Below are positions 1 through 7,130 of a DNA stretch of 10,186 nucleotides, piece by piece (position 1 is the stretch's first letter; the number at the start of each line of letters is the position of its first letter). The stretch is from Saprospiraceae bacterium (lineage in GTDB: Bacteria > Bacteroidota > Bacteroidia > Bacteroidales > JAIPBB01): contig JAIPBB010000196.1 of NCBI GenBank assembly GCA_021739805.1, positions 1 to 10,186 on the forward strand, written 5' to 3'. The notes beneath the pieces were generated by a model. It made no database searches. It was given only the letters and a program-made list of their open reading frames with translations, and had not been told where the DNA came from. Made by a program: the position numbers and the translations under genes.

Positions 1-44
1 AATATGGACAAATCTCTTTTTTATTATACTTTTGCTTAACAACA

Positions 45-106
45 TTTTTTTTTTTTGAAAGAATGATACAAATTATTGACTTTGAATATTATTGTATCAT
101 TCTTTC
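45..106. repeat. T12 tract followed by a hairpin with perfect 15-bp arms
   Basis: Twelve T residues (45-56) are followed at once by an inverted repeat. The left arm GAAAGAATGATACAA is at 57-71 and the right arm TTGTATCATTCTTTC at 92-106, with a 20-nt loop and no mismatch. The loop holds TTGACTTTGAA, which resembles the TTAACTTTGAA of the three leaders further along. The right arm is followed by TTTT and then mixed sequence, so it would make only a weak intrinsic terminator. It could instead be a terminator for a gene left of the window, a regulator site, or the scar that marks loss of the 5' part of the kinase gene. Confidence 0.6.
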
Positions 107-232
107 TTTTCAACATTCAACTTTTGACAACTTCATATACATAAATACAAGTTTTACCGTCATACATCAGTAAATGTCATAGGGGACTCAGTAATTTATT
201 TTGGACAAATTAGGAGTTTTGCAAAATATAAT

Positions 233-1837
233 GTGTTAAATAAAAAGCTAAAAAGATTTTCTTTTAAACCTGAGGTTGCAATAAGGAATATAATCCAAGA
301 TAAAAATGGAGTAATTTGGATTTCAACGATAAAGTCTTTATACTCATATTCAAAGGGTAAGCTAATAAACCATGCTGAAGAAAATCAAGTTTATGGTAGC
401 AGAATTACAAATCTTAAAGTTTTTAAAGATTTTATAGTAATTGCTACTACAACCAATGGACTTCTTTTCAAGAAAGGTAATCTATTAAAAAGAATTTCAG
501 AAGAGGATGGATTAACTGGTTCTGTAATTAAAAGTCTATATATTGATAATGACTCAACTATTTGGGTTGGAACAAATAGAGGGCTTAGCAAAATTGTATT
601 CAACAATGTGAAAGAATTCGACTATGATATTACTAGCTTCAGCACGATTGACGGACTTCCAGCTCAGGAAATAAATGATATAAAAAAGCATAGAGACAAA
701 ATCTACCTGGCTACTGAAAACGGAATAATATCATTCAACTCTGAAAATCTCGAAAAATCAAACATTTCTCCACGTATTTTTATGGAGTTTCTTATAGTAA
801 ATGATACAGATACCATCAACGGAAACGATTTGGTTTTTAAAAATTATCAAAACAACATTGCATTTTATTATAAAGCTATTGCATTTAAAAACAATGGAAA
901 AGTTACTTACAGCTATAAACTGGAAGGTCAAGACCAAAACCCTGTTAAAACAAACGGTTTAATGGCAAGGTATCCTGAGTTACCACCCGGCAATTATACT
1001 TTTTCTGTGAAAGCTTCTTATGATGGCATACAATTTAGCAAAGCAGTAACAGTTAAATTTGAAATAAGAAAACATTGGACTCAGACAATTTTATTCAAAA
1101 TCGGACTCGTAGTTTTGCTGATTTCAATATTCATTTTAATTACAATCCTTTTATTAAAATCACAAAGAAAAAAACATGAAAATAAGCGAAAAATTCTATT
1201 GTCAGAACAAAAAGCTTTACGTATGCAGATAAATCCGCATTTTTTCTTTAATTCACTTGGTTCAATACAACGTTTTATTGTTAATAATAATGCTGAAGTT
1301 GCACAATCTTATCTTACCGAATTTTCTTCACTTATCAGGTTAGTTCTTGAAAATTCAAAACATAATTTTGTTTTTATGGACAATGAAATTGAACTGATTA
1401 GACTTTACCTTGAACTCGAGAAAAAAAGATTTCTTCAAAAAATTGATTTTGAAGTTGAAATTGCTGAAGATGTCATGGCCAGAGAAATTAAAATACCTCC
1501 GCTTCTGATTCAACCCATTGTTGAAAATGCAATATGGCATGGTATTATGCCAAAAAATACTGAGGGAAAGATTAAGGTGTCATTTTCTATGTATAACGAA
1601 AAAGAAAGCCTGCTTTTATGTAAAATATCAGATAATGGAATAGGAATGAAAAAATCAGCGGAGATTAATCAACGAAGGGGAAAACATTATGTTTCTACAG
1701 GATTAAAAAATGTTGAAGAAAGAATAGATTTAATAAATAAGGTTTTCAAAACAAATATGAAAATGAGTTTTATTGATTTGTATGAAGGTTCGGAATCTGC
1801 CGGCACAGAAGTGCATATGACAATTTATTATATTTAA
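233..1837 (+). CDS. LytS/YehU-type sensor histidine kinase with partial Reg_prop propeller and Y_Y_Y domain; 5'-truncated
   Basis: This is a membrane histidine kinase that would phosphorylate the response regulator encoded 18 nt downstream. Two-component propeller-like (Reg_prop) strands are visible near residues 18-40, 98-122 (IWVGTNRGLSKI) and 145-170. A Y_Y_Y-like domain follows (about 205-278, ending PPGNYTFSVKA), then one membrane helix (about 284-308) and a short coiled linker. The His_kinase domain has QINPHFFFNSL with phospho-acceptor His336, the N box PIVENAIWHG (Asn432) and the ATP-lid motif DNGIGM (467-472). Family members usually have a signal peptide and two seven-bladed propellers, about 1,000 residues; this one has 534. 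The frame stays open upstream to codon 128 with propeller-like sequence (SVIYFGQIRSFAKYN), but it holds no ATG, GTG or TTG before GTG 233. The true 5' end therefore appears lost, and the gene may be non-functional or sense only internally. Confidence 0.85.
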   Translation: MLNKKLKRFSFKPEVAIRNIIQDKNGVIWISTIKSLYSYSKGKLINHAEENQVYGSRITNLKVFKDFIVIATTTNGLLFKKGNLLKRISEEDGLTGSVIKSLYIDNDSTIWVGTNRGLSKIVFNNVKEFDYDITSFSTIDGLPAQEINDIKKHRDKIYLATENGIISFNSENLEKSNISPRIFMEFLIVNDTDTINGNDLVFKNYQNNIAFYYKAIAFKNNGKVTYSYKLEGQDQNPVKTNGLMARYPELPPGNYTFSVKASYDGIQFSKAVTVKFEIRKHWTQTILFKIGLVVLLISIFILITILLLKSQRKKHENKRKILLSEQKALRMQINPHFFFNSLGSIQRFIVNNNAEVAQSYLTEFSSLIRLVLENSKHNFVFMDNEIELIRLYLELEKKRFLQKIDFEVEIAEDVMAREIKIPPLLIQPIVENAIWHGIMPKNTEGKIKVSFSMYNEKESLLLCKISDNGIGMKKSAEINQRRGKHYVSTGLKNVEERIDLINKVFKTNMKMSFIDLYEGSESAGTEVHMTIYYI

Positions 1838-1855
1838 GTACCAAAAAATTACAAG

Positions 1856-2623
1856 ATGAAAGAATCAAGTTTGATAAAAGCAGTCGTAATTGATGATGAA
1901 GCCAATATTGTTTCTTTGATTTGTGACCTGATTAAGGAATACTGTCCGCAAGTAAAGATAATTGGAACTGCAAACAGCGTTAAAAGCGGAATTGATTGTA
2001 TAGAAAAGTGTCGTCCGGATCTTGTTTTTATGGACATTGCAATGCCTGATGGAACGGGATTTAATATTATCGAAGAGCTGGAATATAATGATTTTGAAGT
2101 CGTTTTTATAACAGCATATGATAATTATGCTATTAAAGCTTTTGAATTTTCAGCTATACATTATATTCTAAAACCTGTTGACCATACTCACTTGACTGAA
2201 GTTGTTAAGAGGTATATTAAGAATAAACAGATTGATAATCTGGAAAGCCGGATGAGTCTTTTGAGCCAGAATCTTCAAAATAAGGAAAAACGGATAATGA
2301 TTCAAACACAGCAGGAAACAAGAATTGTGGAAGTTGACGATATATTATATTGTAAATCAGACAGTAACTATACTACCTTTTATTTGAAAGATGATGTTAA
2401 ATTTGTTTCTTGCAAGGCAATGAATAACTATAACCGATTGTTAAGTGATTTCGGTTTTTACAGGATACATCAATCCCTATTAGTTAACCTTAAACAAATT
2501 AAGTCATTTGTGAACAGAAGAGGTGGCTATGTGATAATGAAAGATGGAAGCGAGCTGGATGTGTCAAGAAGAAAGAAAACTCAGTTTTTGCAAATTTTGG
2601 AAGACTATACATTTAGATTGTAA
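1856..2623 (+). CDS. LytTR-family response regulator (LytR/AlgR type)
   Basis: This is a 255-residue transcription factor. The N-terminal receiver domain (about 7-120) has the acidic pair Asp13-Asp14, phospho-acceptor Asp60 in LVFMDIAMPDG, the switch residue Thr86 in FITAYDNYA, and Lys106 in YILKPVD. A linker with helical character follows (about 122-145). The C-terminal LytTR DNA-binding domain (about 148-250) has the typical VDDILYCKSDSNYTTFYL, FYRIHQSLLVNL and ELDVSRRKK segments. It lies 18 nt after the histidine kinase on the same strand, so the two are very probably co-transcribed cognate partners. No key residue is missing, so the regulator looks intact even though its kinase has lost its 5' part. 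Targets cannot be read from the window. Confidence 0.93.
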   Translation: MKESSLIKAVVIDDEANIVSLICDLIKEYCPQVKIIGTANSVKSGIDCIEKCRPDLVFMDIAMPDGTGFNIIEELEYNDFEVVFITAYDNYAIKAFEFSAIHYILKPVDHTHLTEVVKRYIKNKQIDNLESRMSLLSQNLQNKEKRIMIQTQQETRIVEVDDILYCKSDSNYTTFYLKDDVKFVSCKAMNNYNRLLSDFGFYRIHQSLLVNLKQIKSFVNRRGGYVIMKDGSELDVSRRKKTQFLQILEDYTFRL

Positions 2624-3554
2624 TATTTACTCAAATCCACATAGCTTTCAGAAAATCTTTTGTTTTAATGTTTAATGTTTTACAGAAATTCTTTAAAATC
2701 ATTGTGAATCTATTTACTATAGGTGTTTTGTAGCTTGAGAATTAGAAGTGTTTTGATAATAAATATATTACAAACAAATAAACAAAACAAACATTGGGCT
2801 TTCACTAATAATGTCAAACTAAGTGCTAATTAAATATCAATGGTTTACTGTTATTGATATTTCTTTTTATTAAATAATGAAACAACATTTGATAAAATTT
2901 CACAAAGGGAAAATATAAAATTCTTTTCGAATGGGACTTAATAAATGGATTAGCAACCTATTGGCTAAAAGCAATTCTGGCAAATGAATTGAAATGAATA
3001 ATCAATATGCCAAATATTACAAATTAAAAACATAATTTCTATAATATAAATAAAAAGAAATTATTAGCTTTCAACATAGACTCACAAAGATTTCAAAGAA
3101 CTTAAACTATCGCCTTAGAATATCTATAATTATCATTGGACAATAGAGAAATGTTTTAATTAAAAAATACAATAAAGAAATTGTTCTCAACACCTGAGAA
3201 TATAATATACAAGATTAAGTTTAAAGTTTGTTTATAACAACAAAGTGTAGGGCTTTTATCTATTTGGTAGAGTTTTGAATGAAAGCGGTATTTCTTATTA
3301 AGAATTCGGTATGTTTAATATTGATATATATTGATAAAAATTTTGATTTACTTATTCTTAAACTAGTGTAGATTGAAAATAATGGATGTGTTTTAGAATA
3401 AATGAAAAAATCTGTTAATAATTTTCAGTACACTTTATTCTAGATTGCTAAAGTTGTTCATCCCTAACAATGACAATTGAACCTAAGAATACCTAATAAT
3501 AATTACTGCCTGAATTCTGGCATTTGACATCAAAGGTATTCTTAAGTTTTGTAA
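2624..3554. other. Gene-poor gap of about 0.93 kb
   Basis: No frame on either strand here encodes a protein I recognise. The longest plausible start-to-stop stretch on the plus strand is a 30-residue hydrophobic one (3279-3371) with no ribosome-binding context. Base composition is even more A+T-rich than in the flanking genes and stop codons are dense in all frames. The stretch may be decayed DNA or long non-coding sequence. Apart from the weak stem at 2832-2862 I see no RNA gene or clear repeat in it. Confidence 0.5.
2832..2862 (+). terminator. Possible A+T-only stem with T-rich tail after the two-component genes
   Basis: Perfect 10-bp arms AAATATCAAT (2832-2841) and ATTGATATTT (2853-2862) enclose an 11-nt loop and are followed by CTTTTTATT. 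The geometry fits an intrinsic terminator, but the stem has only one G:C pair per arm and lies about 210 nt after the response-regulator stop. It is therefore a weak candidate. Confidence 0.25.
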
Positions 3555-3619
3555 ATTTCTCCATTTAAACATTTTTTTTATCACATTATAAGCTCATGCT
3601 AATAAAACAATTAGTGGCT

Positions 3620-3669
3620 GCAAGAAAACCAAACAAATTTTGATTTTCATTTAAGAGTAGTTTTCTTGC
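3620..3669. repeat. Inverted repeat inside leader copy A
   Basis: Left arm GCAAGAAAAC (3620-3629) and right arm GTTTTCTTGC (3660-3669) are perfect complements around a 30-nt A+T-rich loop. The element falls inside the segment of about 60 bp that copies B and C of the leader lack. It therefore looks like an insertion into, or a piece lost from, an otherwise shared leader. Confidence 0.6.
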
Positions 3670-3711
3670 CGACATTATTAAGAGGAAACATGAAAATTGC
3701 AATAATTTATT

Positions 3712-3719
3712 TAACTTTG
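3712..3719 (+). promoter_or_regulatory. Candidate Bacteroidota -7 box TAACTTTG (leader A)
   Basis: TAACTTTG matches the Bacteroidetes -7 consensus TAnnTTTG and is identical in all three leaders. No TTTG/TTG -33 element is seen at a proper distance, so the promoter call rests on the box and its conservation. Transcription starting just downstream would put the 3725-3755 hairpin at the very 5' end of the mRNA. Confidence 0.4.
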
Positions 3720-3724
3720 GAAAA

Positions 3725-3755
3725 ATGATTCTTGCTTGTGACAAGCAGGAATCAT
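3725..3755 (+). promoter_or_regulatory. 5'-leader hairpin, 14-bp stem with 3-nt loop (leader A)
   Basis: ATGATTCTTGCTTG (3725-3738) pairs with CAAGCAGGAATCAT (3742-3755) through 13 Watson-Crick pairs and one G:U, with loop TGA. It begins six bases after the TAACTTTG box, so it would form at the 5' end of the transcript. No T run follows, which argues against a terminator and for mRNA stabilisation or protein binding. Leader C has a different-sequence stem in the same place. Confidence 0.5.
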
Positions 3756-3852
3756 CTATATCTAAACAAGCTTATTAGATAAAAGACATTAACGCTTTTA
3801 ATTTACATATAGCAATAAGCGATTGAATACAAGTACAAAACGAAGTGAAATA

Positions 3853-5391
3853 ATGCAGACAGAAGAAAAAATATTATATGAAGCCAGAGACTTCAAAACA
3901 ATAGAATTGTGGAAAAATGTGACACAAGAGCAGTGGAATAATGCCGACTGGCAATTAAAAAACTCGATACGCAGCGTTGAACAGTTGAAAAAAGTTATAA
4001 AATTAAATGCGTTTCAGCTTAGTGAAATTGACAGAACTTTAATTGCATTAAAGAATGAAGGAAAAGAACCATTGCGAATTACACCTTATTATGCCTCACT
4101 TATGCAAGCTGACCCATTTCACCCGAAGATGTTGTCGGGCGAAAAATCGAATAAAAGGCTTGACCCTATTTTTTGGCAAAGTGTACCAACGCCTGCAAAT
4201 TTGTTATTTCCCGATATAGGACAAGAAGGTTCAATGGCTGAAAGCTCACGAAGTTATGGTGCTGCTTATCAACGGTATCCAAATAGAGTTGCCCTTTTTG
4301 TTGCTGAAAACACAAGTTGTGCTTCCTATTGTGTTCATTGCCAAAGAGCAAAATCATTAGATAGCTCAGTTTGTATTAACAGAACCGAAATAAATAAGGG
4401 TTTGTTTTATATTAATTACAATAAAAATATTAACGAAGTGCTTATTACAGGTGGCGATGCACTTATGACAAGTAAACTTCGTTTGAAATACGTTTTGGAA
4501 GAATTAAGCAGGATACCTCACCTTCGTGCTATTAGAATTGCCACCAGAGTACCTGTTGTAATGCCCATGGGGATAACTGACGAATTGTTGGAATTAATAA
4601 AGGCTTCAGCAAATAAATTTAACAAAGGTTTTGAAAAGTATGTGTATTTTATGACTCATATAAATCACTATCATGAAATAACAAAGGATTTAGAAATTGC
4701 AGTAAAGAAAATCCGCAATCATGGCTTTACAATCCGCAATCAAACCGTGTTATTAAACCACGTAAACGACTATTATAAAACATTGGCACTAACCTTTACA
4801 CGAATGTTTTGGATTGGTATTCACCCTTATTATTTATTTCAATGTCATAAAGAAAAAGGAATCATTCATTTTATTACTCCAATACAAATTGGGAAAATTT
4901 ACATGAAACATCTGCAAGGATGGATTTCTGGTATTACTTTGCCAAAATATGTAGCAAATATTGAAGGTGGTGGAGGAAAAGTTCTATTAATGCCATCAGG
5001 TCATGATACCTTTAATAAAGAGATTAAAGTTGATAATGGAATATCCGAAAGCTATGCCATGGTGACTACCTGGGCTGGGAAAGAATTTAAAAGATACGAA
5101 GCTCTTGGCAGAACGACCTCTGAAGAGTTTGAAAATGCGGTAAAAATTATGGATGCTTTTATTGGAAGAAAAGGGGTGTTTGTTCCAAAGCTAATTATAG
5201 TTGATAGCAAAGGGCACCATATTGAAACAACAAATAGAACGAAATTGCCAACATTAGAAAGAATAAAAAAATCGGAACTGTTGAATTATGATGTATTTGA
5301 AAACAATATGCCACTGACTAATCCCGCAGAAATTACTGATATTTTACATAAGGAATTCTTAAAATCAACATTCAATAAAGATTCCTTTTAA
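3853..5391 (+). CDS. KamA-like radical SAM/PLP 2,3-aminomutase, probably not lysine-specific
   Basis: This is a radical-SAM enzyme of the lysine 2,3-aminomutase family, which moves an alpha-amino group to the beta carbon using SAM, [4Fe-4S] and PLP. Residue numbers count from the in-frame TTG at 3823; I prefer ATG 3853 (residue 11). The [4Fe-4S] motif is CASYCVHC (Cys166, 170, 173), preceded by the family's RYPNRVAL. GGDALM (210-215), RIATRVPVVMP (238-248) and GGGGK with the PLP-binding Lys386 also match. At the two aspartates that hold the lysine epsilon-amino group in the clostridial enzyme (Asp293, Asp330), this protein has His342 (YLFQCHKEK) and Asn379 (YVANIEGGGGK). The C-terminal cysteine cluster that binds zinc is absent; the last cysteine is Cys341. 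A C-terminal part of about 100 residues after the barrel matches nothing I know. A repeated leader lies upstream, and an aminotransferase gene follows after 20 nt. Confidence 0.8.
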   Translation: MQTEEKILYEARDFKTIELWKNVTQEQWNNADWQLKNSIRSVEQLKKVIKLNAFQLSEIDRTLIALKNEGKEPLRITPYYASLMQADPFHPKMLSGEKSNKRLDPIFWQSVPTPANLLFPDIGQEGSMAESSRSYGAAYQRYPNRVALFVAENTSCASYCVHCQRAKSLDSSVCINRTEINKGLFYINYNKNINEVLITGGDALMTSKLRLKYVLEELSRIPHLRAIRIATRVPVVMPMGITDELLELIKASANKFNKGFEKYVYFMTHINHYHEITKDLEIAVKKIRNHGFTIRNQTVLLNHVNDYYKTLALTFTRMFWIGIHPYYLFQCHKEKGIIHFITPIQIGKIYMKHLQGWISGITLPKYVANIEGGGGKVLLMPSGHDTFNKEIKVDNGISESYAMVTTWAGKEFKRYEALGRTTSEEFENAVKIMDAFIGRKGVFVPKLIIVDSKGHHIETTNRTKLPTLERIKKSELLNYDVFENNMPLTNPAEITDILHKEFLKSTFNKDSF

Positions 5392-5411
5392 CCTATAAAA
5401 TTGAAAATATT

Positions 5412-6710
5412 ATGGCTTATTTTTCAATCAAACAAAATGATTTTATTAACCCAAATTTAAATGGTTTAGAGCAATCTGATACTTTGGCAATAAATGAAAT
5501 ATCAAAAAAACTTATTGCAAAAGGAAAAAAGATTTACAGATTTGGACTCGGACAATCTCCCTTTCCTGTGCCAAAAAGTGTTGTTGAAGCTTTACGTCTT
5601 AATGCGGCACAAAAAGACTACCTGCCAGTAAAAGGTCTTTTGCAGTTGCGTGAAACTGTCGCTGAATTTCATAGAAAGAAAGATAATGTTGAAACTATTG
5701 CTGATAATGTTATTATCGGACCTGGTTCAAAAGAACTTGTTTTTTTGCTTCAATTGGTATTTGACAGTGAAATAATTATTGTCAGTCCTTGCTGGGTTTC
5801 TTACATTCCTCAAGCAAAAATTATTGGGAAAAAGATTTCTGTTATTCACAGTTCTTATGAAGACAAATGGCAATTGACACCTGGATTATTTCGCGATTTT
5901 CTGAAAAAGAGAAATATAAAAGATACGCTTACATTAATGATTTTAAATTATCCGGGCAATCCTGATGGTGTTTCTTTTAATGAAGAATATCTGAAAGAAA
6001 TAGCTGACCTGGCAAGGGAAAATAATATTTATATCCTATCAGATGAAATATACGGACAATTGAATCACAAAGGTCATCATGTTTCTATTTCAAAATATTA
6101 TCCTGAAGGAACTATAATAAGCTCAGGATTATCTAAATGGTGCGGTGCAGGAGGGTGGCGTTTAGGAACATTTACTTTTCCACAAAATTTAAATTGGATT
6201 TTAGAAAAAATTGCAATTGTTGCCAGTGAAACATATACATCCGTAAGTGCACCTATTCAATTTGCAGCAATACGAGCATTCAAAGGCGGAACAGAAATTG
6301 AAGAATATCTTTGGCAAGCAAGAAAAATTCTATCAAAAGTTGGGAATGAATGTGCTGAAAAATTAAATAATGCCGGAATTAAAACACATGCTCCAGTTGG
6401 TGGTTTTTATCTTTTTCTCGATTTCTCAAATTTTACAGATAAAATACATTCCAAAGGAATAAAATCATCGAAAGAGCTTTGTAATGCAATTTTGAATGAT
6501 ACAGGGGTCGCTATTCTGCAAGGAAGTTCTTTCAACTGTGAGGAAGATATATTTGTTGCAAGATTGGCTTATATTGATTTTGATGGTGCCAGAGTGTTGG
6601 CTGCTGCCAGAGCTATTCCAATTCATGAACCACTGCCTGCTACTTTTACAAAAACCTATTGCAACAAAGTTCTCGAAGGCATTAATAAATTGATAGAATG
6701 GTTTAATTAA
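5412..6710 (+). CDS. PLP-dependent class I/II aminotransferase
   Basis: This is a fold-type I aminotransferase of 432 residues, the usual length for the aspartate-aminotransferase-like group. The signatures run in order: GLGQSPFPVP near 45-54, PGSKELVFLL (104-113, phosphate-binding region), SPCWVSY (125-131), NYPGNPDG with Asn183, SDEIYG (210-215, Asp211 for the pyridine nitrogen and Tyr214), SSGLSKWCGAGGWRLG with Schiff-base Lys242 and Arg250, and the carboxylate-binding Arg384 in VARLAYIDFDG. All catalytic positions are present. It starts 20 nt after the aminomutase stop on the same strand, so the two probably form an operon. The substrate is not readable. An attractive inference is that it transfers the amino group of the aminomutase's substrate or beta-amino product. 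No terminator with a clear T run follows. Confidence 0.9.
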   Translation: MAYFSIKQNDFINPNLNGLEQSDTLAINEISKKLIAKGKKIYRFGLGQSPFPVPKSVVEALRLNAAQKDYLPVKGLLQLRETVAEFHRKKDNVETIADNVIIGPGSKELVFLLQLVFDSEIIIVSPCWVSYIPQAKIIGKKISVIHSSYEDKWQLTPGLFRDFLKKRNIKDTLTLMILNYPGNPDGVSFNEEYLKEIADLARENNIYILSDEIYGQLNHKGHHVSISKYYPEGTIISSGLSKWCGAGGWRLGTFTFPQNLNWILEKIAIVASETYTSVSAPIQFAAIRAFKGGTEIEEYLWQARKILSKVGNECAEKLNNAGIKTHAPVGGFYLFLDFSNFTDKIHSKGIKSSKELCNAILNDTGVAILQGSSFNCEEDIFVARLAYIDFDGARVLAAARAIPIHEPLPATFTKTYCNKVLEGINKLIEWFN

Positions 6711-6764
6711 TCATTTGAAACAAAGGAGAATTTTAAAATCAAAAATTGCAAATTAGAATACCAA

Positions 6765-6870
6765 TATCTCTATTTAACCATTTTTTCTTTAATATTTATA
6801 AGCTTTTGCAAATAATATAATTACAGAAAACATCATAATATTTACAATAAATTATTTAACTTTGAAAAGC
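6765..6870 (+). repeat. Leader repeat, copy B, upstream of the broken RhuM gene
   Basis: From ATCTCTATTTAACCATTTTT through TTATAAGCTTTTGCAAATAA, GAAAACATCATAA and TTACAATAAATTATTTAAC, this block aligns almost continuously with leader C (8271-8377) and with the two halves of leader A. It ends about 17 nt before the ATG of the RhuM pseudogene. Unlike A and C it has no hairpin after the box. It serves as the 5' flank of a dead gene, so its similarity to the other leaders more likely reflects duplication or a shared mobile unit than current regulation. Confidence 0.7.
6857..6864 (+). promoter_or_regulatory. Candidate -7 box TAACTTTG (leader B)
   Basis: The box is identical to those in leaders A and C and lies 22 nt before the ATG of the RhuM pseudogene. 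No convincing -33 element is seen. Confidence 0.4.
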
Positions 6871-6886
6871 CATACAAGAGAAAATA

Positions 6887-7126
6887 ATGGATGATAAACA
6901 AAATATACTTATTTATCGAAACTCAGATGGCAATATTAAATTAGATGTTCATTTGCAAGATGATACTGTTTGAGTTAATCGTCAGAAAATGGTAATTTTG
7001 TTTAATAGAAACCTAAAAACCATAGGGAAGCATATTAACAATGCTTTTACCGAAAGTGAACTAGAAAAAAGTTCAACTGTCGCAAATTTTGCGACAGCTC
7101 AAAATGAAGCTTTAGAATTAAAATAA
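6887..7126 (+). pseudogene. Decayed RhuM-family gene, copy 1 (internal TGA and deletion)
   Basis: The reading frame gives MDDKQNILIYRNSDGNIKLD, then VHLQDDTV, a TGA at 6971-6973, then VNRQKMVILFNRNLKTIGKH and INNAFTESELEKSSTV. This is the N-terminal part of the RhuM family (Pfam Virulence_RhuM): the strand segment, the DETVWL-type motif and the helix-turn-helix region. The TGA falls where the family has the tryptophan of TVWL/TIWL, one base from TGG. After NFATAQNEALELK the frame stops at 7124-7126, without the FYNLDAIISVGYRV core, so about 250 residues are gone, apparently by deletion. The intact RhuM ATG begins 4 nt later. A 10-bp-arm palindrome lies in the coding sequence at 7077-7097. TGA recoding is unlikely because TGA ends the neighbouring intact gene. 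Confidence 0.8.
7077..7097. repeat. Intragenic palindrome, RhuM copy 1
   Basis: Arms CTGTCGCAAA and TTTGCGACAG are perfect 10-bp complements around one central base (7087). That base is the third position of the Asn codon in STVANFATAQ, the register seen in the other three RhuM copies. Confidence 0.85.
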
Positions 7127-7130
7127 AGTG

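Larger units (their letters stand above)
3555..3755 (+). repeat. Leader repeat, copy A, upstream of the radical-SAM gene
   Basis: The block starts at ATTTCTCCATTTAAAC (3555-3570) and continues through TTATAAGCT, AATAAAACAATTA and a second part ending TTTAACTTTGGAAAAATGATT (about 3710-3730). It aligns along its length with 8271-8385, and more loosely with 6765-6868. Relative to those two copies it carries an extra stretch of about 60 bp (roughly 3614-3676) that contains a perfect 10-bp inverted repeat. The TAACTTTG box near its 3' end is identical in all three copies. A 14-bp hairpin follows the box. It may be a shared promoter and 5' leader, or a mobile or recombinogenic intergenic unit. Confidence 0.7.

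Noticed and set aside
391..606. Minus-strand open frames opposite the kinase, regulator, aminomutase and RhuM genes
   Set aside because: All are antisense shadows of strongly supported genes and resemble no protein family.
3279..3371. A 30-residue hydrophobic frame beginning MKAVFLIKNSV
   Set aside because: It is short, lacks a ribosome-binding context and family resemblance, and lies in DNA dense with stops. Chance is a sufficient explanation.
6496..6693. A 65-codon plus-strand frame inside the aminotransferase gene
   Set aside because: It lies wholly within a well-supported gene in another frame and has no family features.
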